Below, piece after piece: positions 31,301 through 40,894 of a stretch of DNA of 64,000 bases. Positions within the stretch are counted from its first letter, which is position 1. Every line of letters starts with the position of its first letter. Below the pieces are notes generated by a model. That model searched no databases and was not told the DNA's origin. It worked only from the letters and a program-made list of their open reading frames with translations. Origin of the DNA: Pogona vitticeps (taxonomy: Eukaryota; Chordata; Lepidosauria; Squamata; Agamidae); NCBI RefSeq assembly GCF_051106095.1, contig NC_135784.1, positions 149,951,428 through 150,015,427 on the forward strand. Reading direction: 5' to 3'. The translations under genes were made by a program, and so were the position numbers.

Positions 31301-34300
31301 GTGTTCATTTTATACATTGGGTCGTCTTATAAATGGAAAAATACGGTAATGTTTTAGAAACTCATTATTCTGAGGACATAACTAAATATGTTATGGATAA
31401 AAGTCCTGAATGATACTTATACTTACTAATTAGATTTTCAGTCTAATTACTGAAATCTTGTTGCTTTGCATAACAAGTTGGAACTAGAGAATGTGCATTG
31501 AATCAGTCTAAAGTACCATTAGAATCCCTGTTGATTAAATGAACCTACAGTGGTGCCTCACAAGACAAGCGCTCCGTTTTACGACGAAATCGCATTACGA
31601 CGAAGTTTTTGCGATCGCAAAAGCAATCACAAAACGATATTTCCTATGGGAGAATTTTGCTTTGCGATGATCGGTTCCTGCTTCAGGAACCGATTCTCGC
31701 AAAACGACGACTTTCCTACAGCTAATCGGCGGTTTCAAAATGGCCGCCAGGTAAAAAAAATGGCTCCCCGCTCTTTTCTGGGACAGATTCCTCGCTGCAC
31801 AGACAGCGAAAATGGCTGCGCTATGGAGGATCTTCGCTGGACGGTGAGTTTCAAGCCCATAGGAACGCATTAATCGGGTTCTAATGCGTTTCTATGGGCT
31901 TTTTAATTTTGCTTTACGATGTTTTCGTTCTACAGCGATTTCACTGGAACGAATTAACATCGTAATGCGAGGCACTACTGTATTCTAGTTGAAACTTACT
32001 GCACTGAGCAACAGGATTTCAGGCAGTATGTCAGTTGACTATGTATGTACAGTGGTGCCTCGCTTAACGGGCGCTCCGTTTAGCAACGAAACCGCATAGC
32101 GATTAACTTTTTGTGATCGCAAAAGCGATCGCATTGCGATGTTTCCTATGGGGTTTTATCGCTTTGCGATGATCGGTTCCCTGTTTCCCTTACCAATCAT
32201 CGCAAAGCGATGATTTTTAAACAGCTGATCGGTGGTTCCAAAATGGCCGACGGGTAAAAAAAATGGCCGCCCACTGTGTTCTCGGCCGATTAGTGATCGA
32301 AATGACTAGATAGGCGGGGTATAAATACAATAAATAAATAAAAATAAAAAATTAAGGTCAGTTTTTTGCCCATGGGAACGCATTAAATAGGTTTAATGCG
32401 TTTCTATGGGCTTTTTAAAATTGCATAGCGACGAAATCGCTTAGCAGCAATTTTTGCTGCATGGATTAACGTCGCTATGCGAGGCACCACTGTACATTGA
32501 TTTGTAAAGGACTAGAGCCAGTTTTAATCTTGTCTAGAATAATTTGCTTAAATCATTGGAAGAAATTTAACTTGTAACTAACTGTTCACGTTCACTTCAA
32601 TTGGTCTTCACTGGCAGGGAATAACATTGGATTTAGATGTATGTGCCATAAAATGTTGCTTACCATTTAGAAGTACAGCATGTAGATGTGTCTTTTAAAA
32701 CCTCTGCCCAATATCTGTTCCTGCCATAGTTCAGAGCACATGAGGAAGAAGTAGTCGTTACCTTTACACTTATTTCAATGTTCTTTTTGCTGTCCCACTG
32801 CTACTGTGATTCATCTTAATTCATTTTGGGGGAAATGGGATTGCAAGTTCATCACAGTCAGGAGATTTTATGACCAGCTAACCATTCTAAATATACCTCA
32901 TTGAGGAATAGATTCTTAGCAATTAGATGCTTAACCCAGATGATTAATTCAGTTCTGTTCAACTGACATATCTGGTGAGACACTAATGCAACTTGAGGTA
33001 GTTAGTAGCATGGCTCATTAGATGCTGCTTTAATAAGTCAACACTCCTGTATGTAAATGTAGTCCATATAAGCAAATTAAAAGATTAACATGTGTTTTTA
33101 GTAGTACCAGTTCTGGACCTATATGGTTGAATACCTTTTCATCTGAAAAATAAAAAATCCATACTCTAGAAAAACTGACATACCAGGGGGAAGGATAAGT
33201 GTTTGTTTGTTTTTAAATAGAAGAGTATGCAGTCAGATGAGTCCCTACAAAAATGCTACAATTTAGAAACACATATAATTCATTGACTTTGTAGAACTAG
33301 GCATGTTAAAGGAACTTTTCTTTCTTTTTAGGAATCTAAGCATAAAAGAACAGACAGATCTGTCCTATGTTGTTTACGGAAAGGTGAATCTGGCCAGTCA
33401 TGGCCACGGTTAACAAAAGAGCGGGCAAAGGTAAACTTGGTTTCATTGTAAGGTTTTATATCTCTGTTAGTGAAACTTTCTGGATAGAATATTCTATTCA
33501 CACACTCTGTACATACTAGAGGACATTAATATTTGGGTTTTTGTACTACAGCTTCCAGAATTCCCCAGCTGCAGGCCACAATGCCTAGGGACTCCTGTGA
33601 GTTTTGGTTCAGAAACACAAATTTGCACGTTTTCAGCACAATCTGTGCTTTTTGAATTACTCAAGCCCGCCCACATGCATGTGAGCACACAGATTTTTAC
33701 AAGCAGTCACATGCACACTACTGCCTGTTTTGTGAAAATTCCAGGTTTCTTCTAATACATGAGCAGACAAAGTATTTGGGCCAGTTCCTCCCTTGGGATG
33801 TAGTACTGTAGTCTTCTCTAAGCCAAAACTGAGAGAGATAGGGAAAAGGGAGATGAACAAATTAGTGACCAGTTTAGTACAATTTTTTTTGTAATGCTAG
33901 GGAGTAGCCATTGGTGGATCAGTTAATCTTTTTTTTCCCTGACAAAAACTGGAATGGCAACGGTCCAGACAAGAATTGGAAGCTTTAAAAAAATCCAGCA
34001 AGGGAGGACGTAATACTTGCCTAATACTTGCAATTCATGTCACTTATCGAACAAGTGTCAGGAATATGCTGAGATATTTCTGACTCTCTTTTTGTCCATC
34101 TGCCTCTTCCCTGCCCCGTTTAATTAAAACCATATCCGCAACCACCAAATTAGAACAGAAGTAGTCTTCTAGGCTTATTTTTCCAGTTCAGGTTAGAATT
34201 ATGTGCTGTCACTCTCATAAATGTGTGGATTGATGAGAATATAGTGTTTGAAAGACCAGTAGCTCATTTATTTACTGGCTGATGATGAAGGGGAAGACTT

Positions 34301-36628
34301 TGTCTGGATTTTGTCTGGCAGAACAACAGGATGAAGCAGAACAAGGGAAAGAATTGTCCCAATCTCTGCTGTAGCCTCTTGTGTGTAAGAACTGGAAAGG
34401 CAGGAAAACCGCCCACCACTGTTTTTGGGGACCACAGAGGACTGGCAGTTGGAGAAGAGAGGTCTATTATGACAACTGTGTTAACCATGAACCCTGAAAT
34501 TTGATATCACAACTGCAGAGTTCTGGTAATAGTTTTGTAGCACAAAACTGTTTGCGATTCATAGTGCACCCAAAGTGTATAAGACCGATCAATTTGCATT
34601 TCCTGGTTAATATCCTGAAGGCCAACATTGTCCTTTTCACTCACCACCCAGTAACATCATGTAACTGTGACGTAGGTGCTTTAAAAGAATATTACATTTG
34701 TGCATGGTGCTACAGTAGTACTATACAACATTGGCCATGGGTTTTGAGTGAGAAAAATAATGTTCAAATTCAGAATCCAAGCCAAATATGTCTGTCAGAG
34801 ACTTGTGGGTAGTAGAACAAAAATCAAGAGATCATCCTACAAAACCATCCAATGCTTGAAAAGGGGAGTGTTGAATTCTGGGGTATTAACTAGAAGCACT
34901 GATCTTGGTTACATAGTCAAATTGGTATTACACTTAGAACCTCACTAAATGTCAGTTTAAATGTTGGTGGATATTATGTTTCAGAATTTTTAGGTAACCT
35001 AAGTTTCTGAGACCGTTGGCAGAGTGATAGATTCTGTGCAGTATTTGTCCCTGAGGAGGGAGGGAGTCTTTGTGGGTAGAAGAGAACATTGCCACCAGTG
35101 AGAAACAGGGTTTTCATAACCTTTTTCAGCTATTGGTGGAAATTTTTTCTTTGTAATCTCCCTCATTATTTCCTGTGTAACTTGCATTTGCTTTGTGTTT
35201 CTATCGGCAGCTGAATTGGCTCAGCGTGGACTTTAACAACTGGAAAGACTGGGAAGATGATTCAGATGAAGATATGTCCAATTTTGATCGCTTTTCTGAA
35301 GTAAGTGGAATATTCAGCAGTGGATCATAATGTGAGACAAACTAGGCAGTGCTGTTGCTGATTTTGGTTACTTGACATACCGTGTTTCCACGAAAATAAG
35401 ACAGGGTCTTAAATTCATTTTTGCTCCAAAAATGCATTGGGGCTTATTTTCAGGGATGCTTCATTTTATTTTCATGCACGACAATCTACATTTATTCAAA
35501 TACAGTGATGTCATCTTTTTCTGGTTGCCGCACAATGGTGGGGGGCAGGGTTTCACTTAACTGGGGCTTATTTTGGGGGTATGGCTTATATTATGAGCAT
35601 CCTGAAAATCCTACTAGGGCTTATTTTCAGGTTAGGTCTTATTTTCGGGGAAACATAGTAAAAAAGTGCTACAGGAATTTTAGTTGTTAAGAGTTCAAAA
35701 GTATAATAATTTCAAGGTTTCATTGAAAATTATTCCATATTGTAATTTAGATGATGAACAACATGGGTGGTGATGAAGATGTAGATTTGCCAGAAGTAGA
35801 TGGAGCAGATGATGTAAGTAGCTGCTGAAGGACCCTTGCTGAGGCTAATGTCCGAAATCCTCTTGCTTAGCATAGTAACTCATGCTAGAGTAGGTGCATT
35901 GAATCAGTGGGAATATAGTGAATCAACTTCTTTGTAGCTTCTGTTGATTCAGGTGGGCCTACTCTAGTTGTGTCATTGTAAGTCAGTGTAAAATTATGTT
36001 TCTATCAGAATTCTGTTCAAAATTTCTGGGTACGTTCCTATATCTAAACTCCACTTGCTTTATACATTCTGCAAAAATTAAAAATTTGTGGTTTAAAGGT
36101 TGAAATTGCGGTTGAAGCTTTAGCCTAAAAATAAAGACATTGTGACTACAGGTTGACCCCATTCCTCACTCAGAACATGGACACATTAATGCTTTTTTCT
36201 TGTACCTCCATTTCTATCCCAGGTAAATATAAGAGGTGAGTTCCATTTTTTGGTTTCCTGAAAAGAGTTTTTTAAAAATCATCTTCTTACCTAGAACAAA
36301 GACCATTAAATAAAATGAAACTTCCTTTTTCTAATATGGATCACGTAGACTAGATTAGTGTAGTTTATGGATGTGTGGACAGGACTCCACTGCAAATAAG
36401 TTTGTACAGGTTGACACTACCAAGGGCTGCATTTTGTTCCAGCTATCTCATACTACTAGTATGGATGCACTGTATAAAGAGCAAGGTGCTTGTGAGATTT
36501 TGCTTGGGTTGAAGTTAAGGTACAGGAAAGGTGCATCAAAGTTCCCATGTTCTATATAAGAAGGCAAGGTTGATCTATGGTTTGAATGTCTTAATATTTG
36601 TAGATATGATTTCAACCAGATTTGCATT

Positions 36629-36673
<45 letters not shown>

Positions 36674-39600
36674 GCTTGGTTTGGTTTAGCTTTTTGTTTG
36701 GCTTTTTCTTGCTTAGGGAAAAGCTAGTTTGTCTTTATTGCAGAACTTATGGTAAAAGATAAAATTTTAGAAGACACTATAGAAAAGCAAAGAAAGCACT
36801 CACCAGCTCTCCCAAATAATTGGATCCCTGGGGAAACCATGCCCCTTCACAATGAGGATGGAGTTGTCATTTAAGACTCTTAAGAGATACGTCCTTTGTC
36901 CAATGAGATGCTAGTCACAAATCTGCAGTGTTCAGCATGTTGCCTGCTGCTCATAGTACTCCCTGGGAAACAGATTCCAGAATCAAATGTGTGCCATGAA
37001 ACATGTCTTACAGAGATGGGATGGAGTTAGAAAAGCATGATTTTCACTTTAGAATTTTCCTGTGAACTTGCATGAAACGCCAAACAGGAGACTTCAGGCT
37101 TTCAGAGGGTGACAGAACTGAGACATAAAGCTTGGAGCACCAGTGAAAAACAGCCATATGAAAAAGAGTGCCCCCCAAAAAAGTATCATTCCTTTTTATT
37201 GGTAAAGAATATGGAAAGTTCATCAGTTATAACTCAGGTTGCTAGAACCAACAGAATTCATCTAGGGTGTGTGGGAAGATGGCTGTACACAATGTGATGC
37301 TGAAGCATGCTCTCATAGATAAAATTGCCAGTGAATTTTTGAACCAACATTTTCAGATTCTTCCTAGTACTAATAGTACATTTCATCCCATTTCAGATTA
37401 AAGTTAATTCTTACTTTGAACATAAATTATTCCAGATACATAAATAGTTGCTCAAGGAGATACTGAAAAGAATATTGCATAAAAGCAAGAACTGTGCGCT
37501 TTATGGCTAATTTTCTTTTTTCTTGTATAGGATTCACCAGACAGTGATGATGAAAGTGAGTATTAGATGTTCTGTATATGTCTGTCTTATTATACATAAA
37601 GTAAGATAGAGCACTTGCCACCTCTAGATGTTTGCAAACCAGTTGACATAGTTCTAGGCTAATGTTAAAAAACCTAGGTGAACCGGGTATTTTCCTGGTG
37701 CTGAAAAGATATCATATACATCAAATGACCTTCATGGAAAGTGTTCCACAACCAGGTACCGCCTCTGAATAGACCCTGTTTCTTGGTGCCTTAGTCTATA
37801 CTTTATGGAAAGGGAGCAACGAGGAAAAGGCTATACAGTGGTGCCCCGTATAGCACCGTTAATCCGTTCCAGGAAAAACGTCGATATCTGGATTCCTCGC
37901 TATGTGGAGCAAAAAAAACCCATAGGAACGCATTAAAACATGTTTTCATGTGTTCCTATGGGGGGTAAACTCACTGCTAAGCGGGAATCCTCCATAGGGC
38001 CGCCATTTTCGCCGCCTCGGTAAGCGAGGAATCGGCGCCGGCGGCCATTTTGGAACCGCCGATCAGCTGTGCGAAAATGGGGCCTTTGGGAGGACTGCAG
38101 GGGAGGGCTCCCCCGCGGTCCTCCCAAAACCCCACGCCGGCATTTTCACCCAGCTGACCGGCGGTTGCTTCAGAAGGAGCGTGGGGGAGCCCTCATGGGG
38201 CCTATGGGGAAAAATCGCAAAGCGATCGCTCGCCAGCCAGCCAGCCAGCCCGGGAGACACCAGGTGTCCTTAGGCAGCGGGCGAGCGAGGACTCGGAAGC
38301 AGCCACCCGGGGCGGGAAGGGGCTAGCCATCCGCCCAGCGCTCGCTCGCTCGCCAGCCAGCCCGGGAGACAACAGGCATCCTTAGGCAGCGGGCAAGCGC
38401 GGGCTCGTAAGCAGCCGCCTGGGGCGGGAAGGGGCTGGCCATCCGCCCGGCATGCGATCGCTCGCTCGCCAGCCAGCCAGCCCAGGAGATACCGGGCGTC
38501 CTTAGGCAGCCGGTGAGCGAGGGCTCGGAAGCAGCCGCCCGGGGCGGGAAGGGGCTGGCCATCTACCCGGCGCGTGCTCGCTAGCCAGCCAGCCAGCCTG
38601 GGAGACACCAGGCGTCCTTAGACAGCAGGCGAGCGAGGGCTTGGAGGCAGCCGCCCGGGGCGGGAAGGGGCTGGCCATCCACCCGGCGCGCCCTCGCTCA
38701 GTCGCCAGCCAGCCAGCCCGGGAGACACCGGCCGTCCTTAGGCGGCGGGCGAGCGAGGGCTCGGGAGGAGAGCACCCCCACCCCTGTCGCTGCTGCAGAT
38801 GCCGGGAGGAGAGGAGCTGGGGCTTGCTCTTCCTCCTGGCTCCCACCTCCACCCTGTCACCTCTGCAGATGCCGGGAGGAGAGGACCCGGGGCTTGCTCT
38901 TCCTCCTGGCTCCCACCCCCACCCCGTCGCTGCTGCAGATGCCGGGAGGAGAGCAGCCCGGGCTTGCTCTTCCTCCTGGCTCCCACCGCCACCTCGTTGC
39001 CGCTGCAGATGCCAGGAGGAGAGCAGCCGGGGCTTGCTCTTCCTCCGAGCTCTCCCCCACCCCCGTTGCCGCCGCCACCGGGCGCAAAGACAGACCTCCC
39101 ACCCACCCCTGTGGAGACACACCCCTCACCCACATCTCCGCCGCTGCTGCCTGGAGGAGGGCCGCCGGGAACACCCGGGCTTTGCCCTGCCTCCTGGCTC
39201 TCCCCCAGCCACCCCCTCACCCCCGTCGCTGCCCCCGCCGGTCAGCTGAGGGAAGGTATGGGGAAAAATTGCAAAGCGGTTTTTCTCCATAGAGAACATC
39301 ACAATGCGATCGCAAAATCTTCATCGGTATGCAGATTTATTTTATTTATTTATTTATTTTTTGGACTTATATACCGCCCCATAGTGCTACAAGCACTTCT
39401 GGGCGGTTTACAATTTCATTATACAGGCTACACATTGCCCCCCCAGCAAGCTGGGTACTCATTTTACCGACTTCGGAAGGATGGAAGGCTGAGTCAACCT
39501 TGAGCCGGCTACCTGGGATTTGAACCCCAGGTCGTGAGCACAGTTTTAGCTGCAGTACAGCGATTCATCATTAAACAGGGCGCCCGTTAAGCGAGGCACC

Positions 39601-39983
39601 ACTGTACATGATTCCTAACACCTCACCATAATAATAATTCAAGCAGAGAGAAAAGGAAGAAGAACTGATTGCCAGCTGTATACTAATAATACTACTCTCT
39701 AAAACCTCAGTCGCCAGTTCCACATAGTTATTAAATAGGAAGGGGAATTGTGTAGAACCCTCACCATAAATGCAACAGGGATAAAGAAATTTTTGATTCT
39801 TTCCTAATTTTGAAGAGAGGTGTGGTTCTCCCTTGCTTCATTTTGGAAATTAATATCTGGATCACTGGAGGTGGATTGTTTTTAGATATAGTTTTCCTCC
39901 CCCCCCCTTCTCTATAACATGTTAGTTCTAATGCTACTTCCATGTTGCTTATTTTCTTTCCAGAAATGCCAGACCTGGAATAA
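19354..39983 (+). CDS. PTGES3: Prostaglandin E synthase 3 / HSP90 co-chaperone p23
   Basis: Eight coding segments: 19354-19355, 30043-30156, 30270-30339, 33332-33430, 35211-35300, 35751-35813, 37531-37555 and 39964-39983. They give 160 residues from MQPASAKWYDRRDYVF to DSDDEKMPDLE, the exact length of vertebrate p23. The ATG is split: AT closes exon 1 and G opens exon 2. The CS domain covers about residues 1-110. Trp106 (NNWKDWEDD), the casein-kinase-2-type serines 113 and 118, and the caspase site PEVD142-G143 are all present. The tail after about 110 is acidic. A 25-bp microexon (37531-37555) encodes DSPDSDDE. Known roles: p23 binds ATP-loaded HSP90, slows its ATPase and stabilises steroid receptor complexes; it has also been reported as a cytosolic glutathione-dependent prostaglandin E synthase. 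Residues YNSIDPNESK differ slightly from mammals. The introns are unusually loaded with MITEs. Looks fully functional. Confidence 0.98.
20264..20448 (+). mobile_element. tRNA-derived SINE
   Basis: A pol III head with an A-box-like start (gcataaagtgatagagtag) and a B-box-like ggatttgaatcc is followed by a body with cttggccatggaaattcact, a 3' part ending cacagcttgactgcc, and an aacaacaag tail. This matches a squamate tRNA-SINE family with ACA-rich tails. Lies in PTGES3 intron 1. Confidence 0.8.
21793..21910. mobile_element. hAT-type MITE, short copy
   Basis: 118-bp element with ends cagggtctccaaac and tttggagacccctg, flanked by ttctaggc (21785-21792) and ctctaggc (21911-21918), an 8-bp duplication with one mismatch. 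Same family as 16874-17065 but lacking its GC-rich middle. Confidence 0.88.
23365..23409. repeat. Short inverted repeat
   Basis: Perfect 15-bp arms gctcccagaagtctg (23365-23379) and cagacttctgggagc (23395-23409) with a 15-base loop. The ctgggag core resembles the hAT MITE interior, so this is probably a remnant of that group. Confidence 0.6.
23542..23615. repeat. Perfect 74-bp palindrome
   Basis: Every base from 23542 to 23578 pairs with its mirror from 23579 to 23615, with no spacer (centre ggttataacc). Just upstream a 19-base unit gatgaaggccctggcaggg occurs twice (23496-23514 and 23524-23542), its second copy touching the palindrome. Located in PTGES3 intron 1. No recognised transposon ends flank it. 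Confidence 0.97.
25345..26345 (+). mobile_element. L2 LINE, ORF2 C-terminus and 3' UTR
   Basis: An open stretch of about 180 codons (25348-25920) reads the L2 ORF2 C-terminus: LRLDHCNALYVGLPLRLMQK, ALDWLPIRFHIDFKVLMMTY, YKALNGLGHQYLAEHFLPP and LKTWLFRQAFPP. The 3' UTR is interrupted by a Tigger-type MITE at 25887-26289 and resumes at 26292 (cttaatttttacttctt). The frame is well kept for a 5'-truncated copy, suggesting a fairly recent insertion. Same subfamily as 13801-14205. Lies in PTGES3 intron 1. Confidence 0.9.
25887..26289. mobile_element. Tigger/pogo-type MITE nested in L2
   Basis: Ends cattggtgccccgcata and gtgcggggcaccactg, bounded by TA (25885-25886; 26290-26291). CpG-rich interior of repeated gcgat/cgcat words, with a core hairpin at 26164-26208 (cccataggaacgcattaa and its inverse). 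Inserted in the L2 3' UTR. No coding capacity. Assigned to the pogo/Tigger group by its terminal cagtggtgcc(t/c)cgc and TA target. Confidence 0.88.
26400..26535 (+). mobile_element. SINE remnant
   Basis: Resembles the 3' two thirds of the tRNA-SINE at 20264-20448 (gtggccttgggcaagtt, ctgaaagaccctgaaaa, gggtcaccatgagtcag, tttacttgctggaaca). The head with the pol III boxes is not recognisable. Confidence 0.5.
27119..27255. mobile_element. hAT-type MITE
   Basis: Palindromic element of the 1127-1256 family: catttggttctcaaat ... tttgagaaccactg, with the ttctgggagttgcagtc core. A flanking duplication is not convincing, so the exact ends are approximate. Confidence 0.8.
27260..28830 (+). other. Repeat-poor part of PTGES3 intron 1
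   Basis: AT-rich sequence with no recognisable repeat, exon or RNA gene. The absence of repeats contrasts with the rest of the intron. A short catgaa triplet repeat near 28498-28515 is the only simple pattern. Confidence 0.5.
28838..29251. mobile_element. Tigger/pogo-type MITE
   Basis: 414-bp element with ends cagtggtgccctgcata and gcgaggcaccactg, bounded by TA (28836-28837; 29252-29253). Core hairpin at 28919-28963. CpG-rich interior with atcgctatgcga-type words. In PTGES3 intron 1. Confidence 0.92.
30486..30881. mobile_element. Tigger/pogo-type MITE
   Basis: 396-bp element with ends cagtggtgcctcgcata and gcgaggcaccactg, bounded by TA. The usual cataggaacgcattaa core hairpin is missing; another palindromic stretch (gatcggtaagcgaaatgct and inverse) lies near 30733-30770. 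In PTGES3 intron 3, only 6 bases before the next MITE. Confidence 0.92.
30888..31346. mobile_element. TA-flanked MITE (ccgtatttttc family)
   Basis: 459-bp element beginning ctgtattttttcagtgt and ending with aaatggaaaaatacgg, bounded by TA (30886-30887; 31347-31348). The interior holds inverted GC-rich blocks (cagaggcaaagaagcagcc and its inverse). A second copy is at 52152-52621. Class II family not determined. Confidence 0.85.
31548..31980. mobile_element. Tigger/pogo-type MITE
   Basis: 433-bp element with ends cagtggtgcctcacaag and gcgaggcactactg, bounded by TA. Core hairpin at 31855-31899. In PTGES3 intron 3. Confidence 0.92.
32050..32492. mobile_element. Tigger/pogo-type MITE with a small internal insertion
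   Basis: 443-bp element with ends cagtggtgcctcgctta and gcgaggcaccactg, bounded by TA. Core hairpin at 32368-32411. Near 32306-32352 it carries a LINE/SINE-like tail (ggcggggtataaataca followed by (ATAA)n), which the other copies lack. In PTGES3 intron 3. Confidence 0.9.
32493..35210 (+). other. PTGES3 introns 3-4, no recognised repeat beyond remnants
   Basis: Apart from exon 33332-33430 the stretch is AT-rich intron. A weak trace of hAT MITE-like sequence (tactacagcttccagaattc) is near 33545. No RNA gene seen. Confidence 0.5.
35380..35658. mobile_element. TA-flanked MITE (ccgtgtttcc family)
   Basis: 279-bp element beginning ccgtgtttccacgaaaataa and ending with ttattttcggggaaacatag, bounded by TA (35378-35379; 35659-35660). 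The interior repeats ggcttattttcagg-type words on both strands. A MITE type widespread in vertebrates. In PTGES3 intron 5. Confidence 0.88.
36633..36672. repeat. Poly-T tract, 40 bases
   Basis: Forty consecutive T in PTGES3 intron 6, followed by ggcttggtttggtttag. Could be the reverse of a retroposon A-tail, but no element body was recognised beside it. The rest of this intron (35814-37530) shows nothing else. Confidence 0.95.
38233..38770. repeat. Minisatellite, 112-120 bp unit, about 4.5 copies
   Basis: The landmark gggaga(c/t)acc..cg.ccttaggcagc recurs at about 38252, 38364, 38484, 38600 and 38720. Units also share ccggggcgggaaggggctgg and a variable number of (CCAG) steps, which explains the unit-length differences. 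GC-rich, CpG-rich. Confidence 0.95.
38771..39060. repeat. Minisatellite, 70 bp unit, about 4 copies
   Basis: The landmark ctgcagatgcc(g/a)ggagga recurs with an exact 70-base period (its cagat ends at 38800, 38870, 38940 and 39010). Units include ggcttgctcttcctcctgg. Because 70 is not a multiple of three, the long open frames through it shift between copies and are not a protein gene. Confidence 0.95.
39338..39559 (-). mobile_element. tRNA-derived SINE inserted in the giant MITE
   Basis: Read on the minus strand it has a B-box-like ggggttcaaatccc, a body with ggctcaaggttgactcagcc and gtacccagcttgctgg, then ggggcggtatataagtcc and an (AAAT)n tail. The tail resembles L2-type 3' ends. It breaks MITE sequence that continues on both sides (gcagatt | cgattcatc). 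Confidence 0.85.
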
Positions 39984-40868
39984 AAGGAACTGACTTTTTG
40001 GGATTTGGGGAAAGAACTTCATCACAACATTTCATAATTGAGATAAGAATTCCTGAGTTGATAGCACTAAAGGCAGAAAATACATCCTTTAATTCATCTT
40101 CAACCTGTTTTAAGCAGCTTCATTGATTGGTGCGTACCATTGTTCAGGGCAGTTTTAAAGATACGTGAGGCAATAATGTTATGCATGAAAGTTTTTCCAG
40201 ACTTCCAAAAACAAACAAAGAAACAACACAAATATTTGAGATATAGGCAATCGATACAAAACAGTTGCAATAAAAGGGTTTACAATGCCTCTTTGCCTAA
40301 TCGTAAGATACTGCAATGGGAAAACTCAATTTACATGAAGTCAGATAATTGTACTTTTCCCCTCACCATTGTGGACTGCAACTTAAAAGTTTCAGATTTA
40401 CACCTGGAACAGAACTGGCTGAAGCAATGTTTTAATTGGCTTTCAAAATTTAAACTTGGTAACATGCTGTACCTGTAGGGGTGTCTTCAGGGTATGTTCC
40501 ACTAATGTTTAATGCTCTTCACTTTGTTGTATTTAATCACTAGTTAGTGTTCAAGATATCCTAGCTAAAACTAGCAACCCCTCTAAAACTTAAAATGGGT
40601 GAAGCCTGTACATTTGGTTGTTTGATTCTCAAAGCTCTTACATCTCTTAATGTGGAGGGGTAAGAGGGGCCTGTACGTTGTTGCTTGTCAATCTGTACAT
40701 TTAGACCAAATTGTATTTGCACTGTTGGTATGAAAGCGAGTGACAAAATGTTAATACATTATTCGATCTTTTTTCGTTTGGGTTTTTTTAACCAGTTTAT
40801 GATAAGCCTGAAAACCTCAATTTGTGTTCAGAGCAGTGGGGATTTTTTTTAATGTCTACATTATTTCT

Positions 40869-40874
40869 AATAAA
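40869..40874 (+). terminator. PTGES3: PTGES3 polyadenylation signal
   Basis: AATAAA about 890 bases after the stop codon, followed by a gt-rich stretch (tggctgtcaactgtctgtctgg area). A second AATAAA at 41108-41113 is a possible distal site. The 3' UTR spans about 39984-40895. Confidence 0.8.
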
Positions 40875-40894
40875 CTGTTGAAGACTCCATGGCT

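Larger units (their letters stand above)
37836..39604. mobile_element. Giant Tigger/pogo-type MITE with internal minisatellites and a SINE
   Basis: Ends cagtggtgccccgtata and gcgaggcaccactg, bounded by TA (37834-37835; 39605-39606). It is 1769 bp, about four times its relatives. Usual sequence is present at 37836-38220 (core hairpin 37919-37962) and 39255-39604. The middle consists of two tandem arrays (38233-38770, 38771-39060) plus GC-rich sequence, and a SINE was inserted near the right end. Lies in PTGES3 intron 7, between the microexon and the last exon. Confidence 0.9.

Noticed and set aside
38233-39060. Regular repeats resembling an array
   Set aside because: Units are contiguous with no alternation of repeat and unique spacer; this is a minisatellite in a vertebrate, not CRISPR.
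38502-39503. Overlapping open frames of 100-230 codons on both strands, rich in Pro, Ser and Gly
   Set aside because: They run through the 112-120-bp and 70-bp tandem arrays of an expanded MITE; the GC content removes stops. Repetition of the DNA unit in all frames shows no protein selection.
39480-39559. tRNA-like B box on the minus strand
   Set aside because: Part of a tRNA-derived SINE; no cloverleaf can be closed.
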